A stretch of DNA of 29,117 bases from Cyclaneusma minus (GCA_037179335.1 JAKZHN010000075.1:1-29117), one strand, 5' to 3'. Numbered from the stretch's first letter, positions 1-12,191 are shown. Notes: generated from the sequence alone by a model not told the origin. Numbers and translations are program-made.

Positions 1-129
1 ACAATAATCGAATGCTCGAATTATGCCCAAGTATTCGGTTTGCTTTCAAATGGACAAGTCGCAATGATTACTTGTCTAGGATTGGATTCCCTTGTCCCTG
101 AATTTTCAAATATTGCCGGTTCTTCGGGG

Positions 130-420
130 TGTTCGCAGTCACCTTCTTCAAGTTCACCTCCTTTAGACTCACCTGCAAGTTCATCTTCAAGTTCATTTCC
201 AAATTTACTTTCAAAGTCATCGTCCCATATTGGTCTCCTTCAAGTTCATCTATTCCAAGTTCAACTCCAAATTCAACTCCAAGTTCACCTACTCCAAGTT
301 TACCTTCTCCAAGTTCACATCGGAGTCAAGTTGAACCAGAGTGAAGTACCTTAAAGTGCAATATGAAAGTTAACTTTAATCTGACAACTTCAACTTCAAC
401 TTCAACTTCAACTTCAAGGT
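130..420. repeat. TTCAAG/CCAAGTTCA minisatellite and (AACTTC)n tract
   Basis: Between about 145 and 345 the sequence is built from variants of a 12-base theme close to TCCAAGTTCACC, repeated many times with substitutions. At about 386-418 it becomes a clean hexamer run of ACTTCA units. The theme reads open in more than one frame as Ser/Pro/Leu- or Phe/Lys-rich peptide. That is a property of the repeat and not evidence for a protein. Confidence 0.75.
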
Positions 421-559
421 CATGCGCAGCCTCAAGCGCAACTTCAAGTGAATGGCAGAGGGCGGTCCCAGCGGCGGTAGGCGGGCGGATCAAGCCGGAA
501 AGTAGTGGAAAGGAGTAGGCAGGCTAGGGCACAGCACGAAGTTACTCACACAACGGACA

Positions 560-2140
560 TGGCTGCTGTCTAAGAGCCTTTCTGTTGCCATCCCGAGGGT
601 ATTGCAATCTTAGTATTTCTCGAGTTCGATGGACAACTCCGTGGAGGAAGGAAATTGGCGGAACTGCCTATCGATGTCTTTCATACTCTATAAATTTCAT
701 GAAATTACAGGCTCTAGGCAACTTTGACACACATCTCCGTTGATCATAAAGGTGGCTCTTTGTTGGCTTGGTCGAGGAAAGGGGAAGGAGAGGGTTGTTT
801 ATATAAACGCCGAAGTCGGTTCGAGCTTGGCGCTAAACTACTTTGGGAATCTTCATTTTGTATGTCTCCAGATTAACCGGATTAGATATGTTGAATGGTG
901 GTGGGAGATTCGAGGGACGGCAAGCCACCGTACCAGAAACCTTTTTCTCACGATGAACCTAGCTTGCCGTCGGAGAGCTATTCTGTTGCCATCAGAGGGC
1001 ATTGCAATCTTCGGGTGGCTTGCAAGGCCATCCATCATGTCACCTCAGCCTCCACGCAGTCCACGTAATAATACTAGCTCCAGGAAACTTGCCACACACC
1101 TTGACCGTCACCGTCACCCTCATTTCGAACACTCCACTCTCTTGGAGAAGAAGATCAGAAAGTGCTACGAGCTGGTATTTGTAGTAAGTTACCTAGTTGT
1201 GCTGCACGTGAGTTCCTCCAAACTTAAACAAATGCTATGTTAAGCGTCACGCTGCTTCCAGATCACTGTCACAAGACATCTGGCTCTGGCCAGCGGTATG
1301 AAGCTTACAGCAAATCCACAGGCACCAAGTATCGCATATCAAACTCGCAGGTATGCGGAAGCTGTCATGACAAATTAAGAATCAGTGGGAGTTCACTTTT
1401 CCTTTTGGGCCACAGGACGTACGTCGATTATACCATTTTCGTCGGTTGTGCATGAAAAAGAGAAGATAGGTCACATCCCCTTGTACTTATAGCCTGGTAG
1501 GAGGTAGGAAGTTGAATTGAATCAAACATGCGAAGGTTCCAATCCAGCCCCTTTCGCACCGCTGAAACACTCCGCTGCTGTCAAATCTCACACCCAGTAC
1601 GAAACCGCCACGCATTTCCCACTAGACTCACAAGTAGGCGGAAGCTGCCATAAGCTATTGGGCAGCAATGGAAGTCACTTCTTCTTTTGCACCACACGCA
1701 GTTGTGAGACCCATCTCCCCGTTTTGAGCGTGGAGAAGAAAGGCGAAAAAGGCTGGCATCGCCTGATATTTATAGCCACCTTGATAGTTAGCCGTAGGCG
1801 GCAGAAAGCCAGGACTTGAACAAAGAAGAAGAGAAGGCTATAGTCAAACCCCTTTCTCACCTTCAAAACACTCAGCTGCTGCCAGAAGCGTCTGCTCCGT
1901 CACTTTAAAATCTTCCCAATATCACCGGCTGATCTTTCGACCCCGAATGACGAACCAAGATCTCGTTATCTGAACTAAACCTACAGTCCCTCAAGGATAC
2001 ACTTGCAGATAGCTGGTTGCATTTCCGCTTGCCAGTGGGCAGATCTCATACGACTGATTACAGACTCATTGATTGCTTGGAGGAAGAGAGTGGAAGAGAG
2101 GCCTTAAGGGCCTTCTTATAGCCATCGAAAACGAGAAAAA
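560..2140 (+). repeat. Diverged direct repeats, roughly 280-400 bp apart
   Basis: Three pairs of related segments can be matched by eye. Positions 581-611 and 982-1011 share a block running from TCTGTTGCCATC to ATTGCAATCTT with few differences. Positions 1340-1413 and 1621-1695 share a core of GCGGAAGCTG(T/C)CAT and a trailing pyrimidine-rich block ending in CCACA. Positions 1543-1584 and 1843-1886 share CCCCTTTC(G/T)CACC followed by AAACACTC(C/A)GCTGCTG. Copies of a 'GAGAAG...TTATAGCC' block also recur near 1461, 1736 and 2085. This fits an old tandem duplication or a stack of decayed non-coding elements. No coding potential is conserved between copies. Confidence 0.45.
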
Positions 2141-2490
2141 TGCGTCTTACAAAGACACAGCGGTATGCCACGAAGTATTCTTTAGATGGCTGTCGCACAG
2201 GTCGTTTGATGTCGAAAGACTCAATCACTACCCCATCGCCCACGCGTCACGATATCTCTAACTAACCGCTCCCCAACAGCTATCATCAAAATTCACTCCC
2301 CGAGGATTGAGTTTCTGAATTGTGTGGACTAATGTCGTCTATGGAGCAGCGAAATCGCCCAATGCCCATGACATAACATGTCCATTCTCAAACCCTCAGT
2401 GAGTCAGAGCGATAATCTATTCCCATGCATTTTCCTTATGTACAACATCGACTCTGTCTTGCTTCTTGGTTATTTGCAAGCATTTGACCC

Positions 2491-4107
2491 TCAGCTGGAG
2501 AGTCCTTTGATATCCACAACCTTCGAAACGCCATTCAAATGCTTCTCCTTACTCCCCACCACCTCCTCAGCAGTATCAACCAAGATCTGAAACGCCCTGC
2601 GCACATACTTCTCTTCGGCCAAGGGATTCGCACTCACAACTCTGATCGCATAAACCGAACACACCACCGAGCTCGTGATGTAGATCTCTCCCCTCTTGTT
2701 CACCAACTCATAGACCTCCTTGGTCACCCTATCCGCCTCTCCTCCGTCCCCACTCTTCGGCACAACAGTAAACACATTCAGGGCAAAGTTCGGACCCGAG
2801 ACCATCTTGAACAAATCCTCTCTGGTCTTCAGCAATCCATGGAACACTTCTCCGAAGCCCACGTGCTTCCGAATATGTACCTGCAAGCCCTTCACGCCAT
2901 ACGTCCTCAACACAAACCAAATCTTCAGCGCCCTGAATCGTCGTCCGAGCGGGATCTGCCAGTCCCTGTAATCGGTAACAAGTCCCTTTTCCGAGAATTC
3001 GTTGCGGAGATACGATGGCGTGATGCTGAGCGCATCAATCAGGTCTTTCCTCTTCCTCACAAACAAGCACGACGCATCGAAATTCGTCAGCAGCCACTTG
3101 TGCATGTTCATGTCGAAGGAATGGAAGTGTGCAAAGGGGGCTGTGAGATGCTGATACTCGGGACAGACGAGTGCAGCGCCGGCATAGGCAGCGTCGACGT
3201 GGACCCAGATCTCGCCTGGGGAAGAGGGTGGAGAAAAAGAGGAAAGCACGTCGACAATGGATTGGAAGTCGTCGACGGCGCAGGTGCTTGTTGTGCCCAG
3301 CGTCGTTGTCAGGTAAAAAGGCTCTAGGCCTTTGCTTTTGCACTCGTTTAGGACTTTTTGCAATGCGGCTCCTGTGAGAGCATAGCCTGTCTCTGCAGAC
3401 ACTGGGATGGACCGATAGCGGATACCTGCTATCTGGGCGGCTTTCTGTGTACTGCTGTGAGCCATTTCACTGCCTAGAGTAACCATCTTACTCCGCTTGT
3501 GGGCTATGGCGTCTTCTTGCTCTTCGCCAGAGAGATGGGCGGTGGTTTGACGGAGATACTTGTCTCGTGCTGCGATCATAACGGTGACGATGGCTTCAGA
3601 TGCAGAGCCTTGGATCACACCACCGCCCTCTCCCGTTGAGAGATAGCTGTCGGGAAGATTCAGGAGATTGGCAAGCCAGTCGAGCACAATGGTCTCTAGT
3701 TCAGTGACGGCAGGGGAGCAGATCCAGTTGAAAGCTGGGGCTGTAAAAGCGGCAGAGTAGAGTTCCCCGAGCATGCCTGGGTAGGTGGAAGATGCTGGGA
3801 AGAAGGCCATGAAGTTGGGATGTTGCCAATGGGTCAGACCTGGCAGGATTTTGGTCTCGATGTCCTTCTGGATCTCGGACCATGCTTCTCCTTCTTGTGG
3901 CGGTCCATCGGGGAGAAGTTTCTTGAGATAGCCGGGCTCGACGTTGGAGACGACTCGGCGATCTTCGATGTTCTCATAGTATTTGACAACTGTCATGGTT
4001 AGCTATTGACTTTCATGTTAAATTTTGAATAGAGACGAGAAACTGAATAGCAACATACTCTCGTCGACTGAGGAGGCCATAGCCTCCCTGAACTGATTTG
4101 AATCCAT
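2491..4107 (-). CDS. Aromatic-L-amino-acid decarboxylase (PLP-dependent, group II)
   Basis: Two exons, 4107-4059 and 3989-2491, joined over a 69-bp intron (3990-4058) with donor GTATGT, branch GCTAAC and acceptor ACAG, give a 515-residue protein. The usual family length is about 480-515. Starting at the in-exon ATG (3996) would lose the N-terminal helix. The upstream ATG restores a family-like start (MDSNQFREAM...VKYYENIEDR). Visible family landmarks are THWQHPNF near residue 70, the glycine-rich EGGGVIQGSASEA at about 137-149, stacking His194 in SEMAHSS, PLP-contacting Asp282 in HVDAAYAG, and the Schiff-base lysine Lys314 in NMHKW. Tyr343 in PSYLRN sits where the catalytic-loop tyrosine of DOPA decarboxylase lies, so decarboxylation and not aldehyde synthesis is expected. 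Likely substrates are tryptophan, tyrosine or DOPA, in the cytosol; specificity cannot be read. No PTS1 or signal peptide. No metabolic partner gene lies nearby. Confidence 0.93.
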
Positions 4108-7100
4108 GAGAGCAAGCGAGATGCATATGTAAGTGGATTGTCTGACTAGGCCCTTTGACCCTCAAAGCTACCCGTGGAACGCCTTGTTCTGTATTCCAGG
4201 GCCGATTCCGAAGGTGTTGGGTCTTACTTTGAGCGACAAGTTAGCTAACTGAATGGACCAACAGTCATCGATTTTGCCTGACAGGGCATTGAGAAGCCGT
4301 GAGTGTCACGCATTCTCCCAGAGCCTCACAGCTCATCCTCACCTTCTGCCGATATTCTCAGGATTCCGGTCCTCTAATGCTCTCACTCTGGAGCAGGATT
4401 GTGACCCTTTCCTGTCGAGACTTTGTTTGTCAACAATTTGACGCACTCGACGCCGTGATATCTCCGCTTCGTCTCCGATGTCGGGAATAAAAAACTTGGC
4501 GTCGGATGACGGCTGAGGGCTCGGATGATCTCCACCGGGATCCCTGCTCCGATCACAATATACGCCTCAGGCTGCCATTTTGGCAAAGTTCGAGGTCGCT
4601 GGCGCTCCAGCCCCGGCCACATCAATGTCATCGACAGCTTCAGTTGACCGCCGCTCTGTCACTCCATCACGATGTCTATGTCTCATTGAGTACGAATAAT
4701 CCAAGGACCCAAGGATTCGCCTACATGGTCGCGAACCACCACCGCGTGCGACCCTAGGGATTGCCCGCTTGGAATCGGTCGAGCATCAGTGCGAAATCAC
4801 ATGGAAAAGAGTTGGGATTGGGAATAGCATCAACAGCAACGTCGTTATCAGTCAATTTTCTTCGCGGCCTTCCGCAGCTACGGATAAACCCCGAAGAAGA
4901 AACCCGACCAGATATTCCGCTCAGCGCTTCATGTTGCGATATACAACGTTACTATAACCCTCTGCAGCCACACTGCCAACCCATGCTCAGATCATCCTTC
5001 CGAGTCTCGTCAAATCAGGAGTCATCATGGACCGGTACCAGATCACACCGAAAGGGACCACGCCACTACGGGACTCATGCTCACCCCCATCAGCCAACCA
5101 CCGCCATTGAGAGACATCTGGCACTGGAAAAGATGGGGATTGCCTCCGAAAGAACGGGAGCTTCCAGAAGCGTAGTCTAGAGCGGCACCTTGGAGATCCC
5201 GAAAACCGAAAGACTTGCGGCTCATCTTCATCTCTGGACTCTGGCTTGCTATGGTCTGGCAAGTACTTCTTCTCTTGCCCTCTTCTGAGTTGTGAGAGGC
5301 CACAGTCAAGATTGTTTGGTAGGCCGCTTTTAGGCCGCTTCAGTCTTCCCTGTCTTCATCTGTGGTTCTCTGGCCAATCATCTGCTCTATGCCTCTCCTC
5401 GTCCATCGCAGACCAGCCCCTGGCAATCTACTTTCGCGCCATGTCATTGTCGCTCCCAACCTCCATCAACTGATCTCCAATCAAGCTTTCCTCATCCCCT
5501 ACGCCCGGTAACTTTACCGCCAAGCTCAAATCCCCTGCGACGATAGGCACAGAATACCATCACATCGAATGTGAATGGCTGTGTGACAGGCTTTTCGATA
5601 TCTTGGGTCCCGTGTCCCATATTTCTCTAGCCTTCCTGCACGTCAATCCTTCGTCGTAGCTTTTTCGGAAGGACGTTTGTCCCTGCGAAGATCTTTCGGC
5701 ATTGGTAAGTGGCTTTTGAGACCCTGCCAGGAACATCGTCTGCTGGCCACGGCATGTCTCTCCTGTTTTCCATTCAGACTTGACGCCTGCGGCTGTTCTG
5801 GAGATGCACTCGTTATCAATCCGGCAATGCTTGAGGGCATCATAGGTAGCAAGGAACCTGGAACATCTCGATCTTCAGTCGCAGCGTCCTGATAAGGAGT
5901 TGCGCACCTGACCTCCTTGCCCCTGAAGTTTGACCCTCTCAACGGCATCAGAAGCTTCTTCTTTGCGTCGAGATGCGTCGAGACACCTTGTTGTTGCTTG
6001 TACTGATAACTTACCCCCACAACTGTCGATTGGCAGGTTGGCCTACAAAGCAGCTAGATCGACACAGACAGGATGTGCGCAAAGCCACAGACGACGGTTG
6101 AGTGCTATTGAGACTCTAACGGCTTTTGCCTGGAGCCTACCGCTGTTACCGCTTGGGGCATTTCACCTAGTCGACTTCAAACTACCTTGTGGATCGCAAA
6201 CGCAGAAGCATCTCATTTATGTCAGTACCACTGGCCCGCCCCGAGCTATCCACTGTATATGTATACAACTTGCATTCTATACAGCCAAAGATGCGGGAGG
6301 GGGGGAATCGTCTCACATGGCGAATATGTCGTATCGCAACGTCTGCGAAACCCCTCACGAGGGGGCAAGATATCTCCATTTTCCACGAGAACATCCACAC
6401 CGCTCTGTCCTCCTTCAAGCTGATCTGAGATCCTGAAATTAGCGAGAGACTGTGCATCTCCGAATCTCATGGCTGGCGCAAAGAAACCGCACTGACAGTT
6501 GTGTCCAAGATGGCAAAAGCCACTCGCGTCCGGTCGCTCTTCTCTACCCCAGCATTACAGGTGTCAAAATGCTGTGTTCGCGAAGGATCATGCATGTTAA
6601 CTCCAGGTAGCACCAGGAGGATTTTGTCGGCCCGCCGCCGTTGTCAACCTCGCACCTCGCAGTCTGCCTTCTCTACTTGCTCATGGCTACAGCCCACAAA
6701 CAACATGTAGCTTAGCTTCGTTGCCCAATCCCACGGGATGCGACCCAAGGCTTCTCGGAACCCCCGTCGGTGGGGTCGTACAGCTTGAGCATATGCTACA
6801 TGTACGTCCAAAGCAATGTGATCGCCACGAGATTGCACCAAAGCCAACGACGTCTCGTCGCGAAATTGCTGACAGTGAAAACGGGCGGAGAAAAGGCTTC
6901 CTGGGCGGGATTACAAATGAGGCGGCCACGGGGTGCTTCCTTGTGGTACGCTGGTGACACCAAACGGTGGGGTATCTGTACAGCATCAGGACATCTTCAG
7001 CTGGCGTATTTCGCAATGTTTCTGGACAGTCCCGACAAGTTGGCTTGCGGGGCTTCCGAGCTTGCGGTCAAGGTAAAGAAGACAAATGTGGAATTATTTG

Positions 7101-7774
7101 CTTCTTTTCGGATAGAAGCGGGCGCCTCTTCAGCTGGGATTTCATGCGACTTTCGCTGCGCTGGCGCATCATGGTACTTCTTTTGTATCTGTGATCCACG
7201 AAGTTCGAGGCGTTTTCAAACCAGGTACGTGTAGCGAGGCGAGACATATATCCACATGTGACATAGCTGCATACACTATGATACTACGCACCAGCCTGCG
7301 ACCCTGCGCAACATCTGGCCTTGCAGGGCGTTCGCAGCATGAAGAATGACGCTGCTTGGTTTGCTTCTTCAAGTAACACAAGCTGGTATCGTCGAGATAC
7401 GAAACCGCGGCGGGGTGCATTTGAATTTCGGGCTATGTTGACAAGGAAAGCCTGGACGGGCATCCTCTGCGAGGGACCTGGCAGATGGTACATGTAGATG
7501 CCTTTCTTCATGTCCATCTAGGTAACAACGTTCGTCATTTGTGCGACGGTAAAGTGGGATCTGATAACAATGAAGAAAGGAATCCTGCCGTGTCCAACGG
7601 CACTTGCTGTACAGAGTTACCAAAGCGGTATATTTTCCGGCTTTGGAGACGCTTGTCTATAAGCTACAACGAGACGGTACCAGACGTTACGAACTTTGGA
7701 AACAGGGTTACTTGTTGTTGCGAGTCCTCTATGGATCACTCTGAGACTGCAATGGACTTTGAATTCGAAACTTC

Positions 7775-8070
7775 GAGTTCAGTGACTTGGTTCACTCTCC
7801 ACCATCTTGGATTGGGTCTAGCAACTTAGATCAGCGCGCCAATACCATAGTTCGTCTTCAGTAAGGACTCGAAATTCGAATCAGTCCAACGACTGAGTAA
7901 ACACTCGATCAGTCAGCTGCCAATGACTTGCATCGAAGACTCCAATGACTTGCATTTATTCCGAGAACCTGGATCGAGACCTGGACCACGACTGAGCTCC
8001 AGTGACTTGAAGTCACTTGGTATCAGATTCAGAAACTGGGGTCAGAACTTAGTTCCAGTGACCTGGTTCG
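7775..8070. repeat. Scattered CAGTGACTTGG-like motif cluster
   Basis: Variants of the decamer C(A/C)(G/A)TGACTTG recur at irregular spacing: near 7779, 7921, 7944, 7997 and 8052, plus an inverted copy (AAGTCACTTGG) directly after the one at 7997. The surroundings also repeat GAATTCGAAA/TTCGAATCAG-like blocks. It looks like a decayed minisatellite or a cluster of binding-site-like words. The function is unknown. Confidence 0.4.
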
Positions 8071-8466
8071 ATGCCAATCATTTGGATCTCGCTGCTTGGC
8101 AGCTCTCTGTTCCCCAAGCACAAGGAACCCCCTGCTCTTTCTCTCTTTCTTTTTCATCAACTCCAGCACCTTGGTTCAAGCCCAACTCCTTCGATCGACG
8201 ATATGCTTCGGGCTTCCCTCCGTCGATTCAGATCTCGCAACATGCTACCGATTTCTGGGGCATGTCTAGACACTTCTTTTTCTTTTCGCCCCCACGCCGC
8301 CACTTTACTCTTCTAAATCTACGGACCTACGGAGAAATCACTTCGTCCGGAACGGCTGATGATGAAGCATCCGCCCTCCGTTGCTTGTGCCGTTGCTGCC
8401 GGGAGTTCCGAAGTAAGCACTCTATATGTATTGATTGGTCTTTAGCGTGCGGGCCAGACGCCAAAG

Positions 8467-8575
8467 CAGCTGTTTAGGTACAGGTGACCTTGCAGGTCTG
8501 TTTCGTGGTTTTCACGGAATGTGCAAATGCATAACAGCTGTTAGCCTGCAGTTTTGTCTCGTGGTTTTTTAAAGT
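8467..8575 (+). repeat. Imperfect direct repeat, two copies about 68 bp apart
   Basis: CAGCTGTT near 8467 followed by TGCAGGTCTGTTTCGTGGTTTT near 8490 is repeated as CAGCTGTT near 8535 followed by TGCAGTTTTGTCTCGTGGTTTT near 8547. The order and spacing of the two blocks are similar, so this looks like a small local tandem duplication. It has no coding significance that I can see. Confidence 0.4.
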
Positions 8576-11123
8576 GGTGATATGTACGGTGCTGCATACT
8601 GTCGAAGCGACCTACATTGCCACGTTCCCTCGGAAGAAGAGGAAGGCGAACGATCTTGGGGGACAGGCACTGGATGGATATGCTTGTGCTGCTGTGCATA
8701 TGTAGAGTACAATATGACTTTAAACGGGCGGAAGGGCCCTAGAGGTATGGCTTGATCGTCAGGGCCTTGCCCCATTTGGCAGTATCAATCATCAACGGTG
8801 CATTTCGGGAGATGGAGGTGGTGGTGTGGTGACTAGTGGATGCCTTGGTGAGGTGGGCTATACGCAATGTTGGCGGTCGATATCACGATATTCAGGAACG
8901 TGCGGTTCACTGCGCATATGGGTGATATTAAGGGATGGGATTAAAGCTGCTGTGTGCGTTGCAGGTGTTTGTATGATTTCTATGTAGGTATGCGTTATGT
9001 GCGTGCGTGGTTGGGCTGCGAGGCATGGAAGCTTCGTTACGTGCCATCCTTCGGGTTCTGTATGCAGGAGAAGAAGATGTCTGGACGTTCTAGAAGGAAA
9101 GGAAAGACTGCTGGCTGCCGGAAGGATTGTCACATTGCAGGAATGGGAGAAAAATGGTGGTGTGGTGGAAAGGGCTCCGAGTTGCGAGACCGAAGTACAT
9201 GCAATGCTGTTGGTGTGTGGTGGAGGGTGGGTTGTCTTACCTTAGTCAGTCCTGCGTGTCGTCTTGATAAATTCCCGGAACGCGAGGAGAAGATGTTTTG
9301 GGATGTCTCGCCTCTCGCTGCTGTTGTTGCAATATTAATCCGAGATGGTTTGGGTGGCATTGGATGGGGGATTTTAGAAGGCTTCGAGAAGGACGCATTG
9401 CTGAATCATGGTGGGTGTGGAAACACACGATGCTGTATGATGCTTGAAACGAGCGTAGATTGGATGAACTTGCGGCTGTAGTGCTTGTCACACGTACCGT
9501 GCGTGTACTGCGTACCTTACACAAAATGGAAGCATAGGTTCCTAAGACATTTTGATGGCTGAAGCCTGTGGGGTAGGATCGTGGATCATGGATTCATGCA
9601 AACATCCGTCGGGCGTTGACGTTCGGGCTGAATGACCACGCATGGATTGCCGAATTCCCTCGAAATTTACGTTCTTTCGAGGATCAATAGGCACTTTTGT
9701 GAAGGATCAGTAGTGTGTGCTGCTGACTGACATAATTTTGCTTTCTTTCTTGGAAATGTGGCACATCGGCTTGGGCACCGAGATATCCTCAGGTAAGCAT
9801 CTTATTCTTCTGCCGGACCTTACATCCTGGATGCGGGTAGCACAATTCGATGCCTGTGACACAGTCGATGTTTGAAGGTGCAGGAATAGACGTCCACCGG
9901 ATCATCAATGAACCCGGGGGGTACGTAATCGCAAGTATTTCAAGTTTCTGAATGCAAGGAAATGGAATTGTGGTCCATGGAAGACTTGGAACTTGGGGTG
10001 GATGTTGATTGCTGCGTCTCTGGAGAAAAAGAAAGCGAATGGGGGACGAGGGCTGATGAGTGCAGTGCACTTGGTTGGCTGTCGAAAGAATCAAATGGCT
10101 AGCTGGCGGGCCCTATGAATAAATGACCACCCTGGCTCTACTGCTTATACCGGCAGTGATCATCAGTTCTCGAACTTGAGCGGCATTTTGAAATCCGGTC
10201 TTGGTACTGCTTGTACTCATCAAGTGGATTCCCCATCATCTGCATCCAAGTGAGCAAATTATGTAGTCCAGACCTCAGCGTGCCAGCTAGCTTCAGTCAC
10301 TTGTGATGTGAAGATCATTCATGGTTGGTTCTTGAATTTCCGGTACATGTTTCCAGGATCTTGGTGGGGTATTTCTGTACCCGGATCACTTATTCTGGGA
10401 TAGGATGGTGATCAGGCATGAATTACCAAAGCGTATCGATGGGTGGCTGATATTCACGTGGGAATTTCTGCGGTTGAAGATGTCCTGTGAGCGTTGAGTG
10501 GCGATCGGTAACAGAATCGGGACGAAATTGGGAAGGTCGCTTGATTTCTATCTTGCCCCTGGGCACTGCCGTCCAATGAGCAATTCGGTGGCATGCTTTT
10601 TTCAAGGGGACCAAATAGAGATGAGGAGACTGGAAGTCTCGCGATTGAACTGAACGAGACACCAGGAGGTTCCCGTCGACTTCAGGCAATTATGGAACAT
10701 ATGATTCGTGGTGGTAGGATGCAAGAAGCAGCTCACGCGTCAGGCGCATTCTGAATGTTGATCTTGGATTCCTGTAAATTGAAGCAGTTCTGATCTTACA
10801 GTCGCCTCCCGAGTCCTCGCTGTGTTCCCAAAACATGGTATCTTGACGCCGTAAAAATGTATATACATGATTTGTCGAGTACATGCCTAAAAGCAGAAGC
10901 CTCGCAAGATAGCAACCAAAACCATGGACACTATTAAATACACCCCAAGATGTAGACCACACCAGCTCTTGAACTCCTAGCTCTAGTCTTTATAGTGTTC
11001 GTACAAGTGTGTAATACCCTTTTCAAAACACCTGCCCCGGTCGCTTGCCAAACCCACAGGATGATAAACTCCATAAGCCAATATGCGCCTTCGCCAAATC
11101 GATGTCTGAAGGGTTGAGACGGA

Positions 11124-12191
11124 TCAAATCCGCGCGTAAAGATCGGCACCACGGTCGAGTAGGAGCTTGACAACCTGTTGTTGGCCACGTTCAGCGGCAA
11201 GGTGCAGAGCTGTCCAGCCATTGTTGTCACGTGCGTTGATGTCGATCCCCCGCTCGAGCAACATCTGCACTATTGGTAGGTATCCCTTCATGGCGGCGAG
11301 GTGGAGTGTAGTGCGACCCATGGGTGTTCCCATACCACCATTTGGCGGCATTACAAGACCGCCATAGGCGTTTGCGAAGTGGTTCTCGTCGCTGTTGCTG
11401 CTGCCAGTCGGGCTTTGCATACCCTCCTCCAGCAGAGTGTTGTTGTGGTGGAAGTAGTCGTTTATGCTGGTCAAGTTGAGGAGGGAGTCGGATCCAAGAC
11501 TGTGGCCATCGTGATCCATTGAAGTGGTGGACAAATGCGGGGATTGGCCTCCAATCGCAAGACCATGCGAGGCCAGATGACCTGACTGCAGAGATGATCC
11601 GGAAATGTATGCTGGGGGTTGCGGTATCCAATCATTCGACGTCGGTGTCATGATGTTGAAGTCTGATGTTGATGAACTGCGCGTGAGGCCGTGGTGTTCG
11701 AACGTTGTTTTGGGAGACATCGATTGTTGCTTGACTGCTGGGTCCTCGTTCTTGTCTGAGCCGTCACGGGGGGAGGTCTCGCGGGTCTTGTTGGTTGGTG
11801 AAGAGGCATCTCCTGATGGCATGGATCCGCCGTTGGTGAAAGCAATGAAAGCGTTTTGCCTCTCCAGATCTTCCACCCTTCTCTTTAGGTTCCTCCCTAA
11901 AGTTGTGTTAGCTAGGTACTTTGACCAAAGGACGTCTCACAATGGTGGCGAATGCGACTTACGGTATTTCCTCTGAGCATTGCGGTTTTGGATCTTCCTC
12001 CGCTCAGCAGCGTCTTGGATCTTAGCCCACTCTTCTTGAGCAACAGACATGTTGAAAGATGAAGATCGTTCTTTGGTTGAGTTGGTTGAGTTGGTTGAGG
12101 AGATAGAGGAAGTTGGCTCGTTGGTCGATGAGATGGTTGATGATGGGTTGGAGGTATATCCGTAGGTAAAAGGTTCAGATGGGCTGGCCAT
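11124..12191 (-). CDS. bZIP basic region plus ankyrin-repeat transcription factor (ToxE-like bANK)
   Basis: Exons 12191-11963 and 11896-11124 flank a 66-bp intron (11897-11962; donor GTAAGT, branch GCTAAC, acceptor TTTAG), giving 333 residues. The intron splits the DNA-binding region: residues 62-87 read AERRKIQNRNAQRKYR followed by RNLKRRVEDL, a fungal bZIP basic region with the conserved N-x-x-A-(Q)-R core. Zipper-like positions continue only as Leu80, Leu87 and one Ile (near 94), then the chain becomes Ser/Gly/Asn-rich, so no full leucine zipper is visible. The N terminus is Ser/Thr-rich. Two ankyrin repeats close the protein (about 271-301 and 302-333), each with TxLHLAA and a VxxLL(L/E) helix, and the chain stops where a third would begin. 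This architecture is known from ToxE, the regulator of HC-toxin genes in Cochliobolus, and related secondary-metabolism regulators. The targets here are unknown. Confidence 0.9.

Larger units (their letters stand above)
1..2490. other. Gene-free 5' region with decayed repeats
   Basis: I see no supportable gene here. Open frames are short, lack recognisable domains and do not join across plausible introns. The first 420 bases are low-complexity TTCAAG-type repeats. From about 560 to 2140 there are several diverged direct repeats, listed separately. The last few hundred bases would hold the 3' end of the decarboxylase transcript, which runs leftward and stops at 2491. Confidence 0.6.
4108..11123. 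other. Long intergenic stretch without a recognisable gene
   Basis: About 7 kb between the decarboxylase start and the bANK gene stop. Many small overlapping frames exist on both strands, but none shows a known domain, a signal peptide with cysteine pattern, or codon structure extending over a plausible splice site. The first few hundred bases should hold the decarboxylase promoter and the last few hundred the 3' end of the bANK transcript. Weak short repeats at 7775-8070 and 8467-8575 are noted separately. Small secreted-protein genes or non-coding RNAs cannot be excluded. Confidence 0.5.

Noticed and set aside
740..1243. 167-codon plus-strand frame
   Set aside because: It crosses the diverged direct repeats, whose other copies do not preserve the frame, and no family is recognisable.
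1528..1570. tRNA B-box-like word GGTTCCAATCC
   Set aside because: No matching A box, anticodon stem or acceptor stem can be formed around it.
2539..3327. 262-codon plus-strand open frame
   Set aside because: It lies entirely antisense to the decarboxylase coding sequence and shows no domain. It is a by-product of the codon usage of the real gene.
7923..8477. 184-codon plus-strand frame
   Set aside because: It overlaps a motif-repeat region, has no recognisable domain and has no splice-consistent extension.
8954..9481. 175-codon plus-strand frame rich in Trp, Cys and Gly
   Set aside because: Composition reflects local G/T-rich sequence. There is no signal peptide, no domain and no supporting context.
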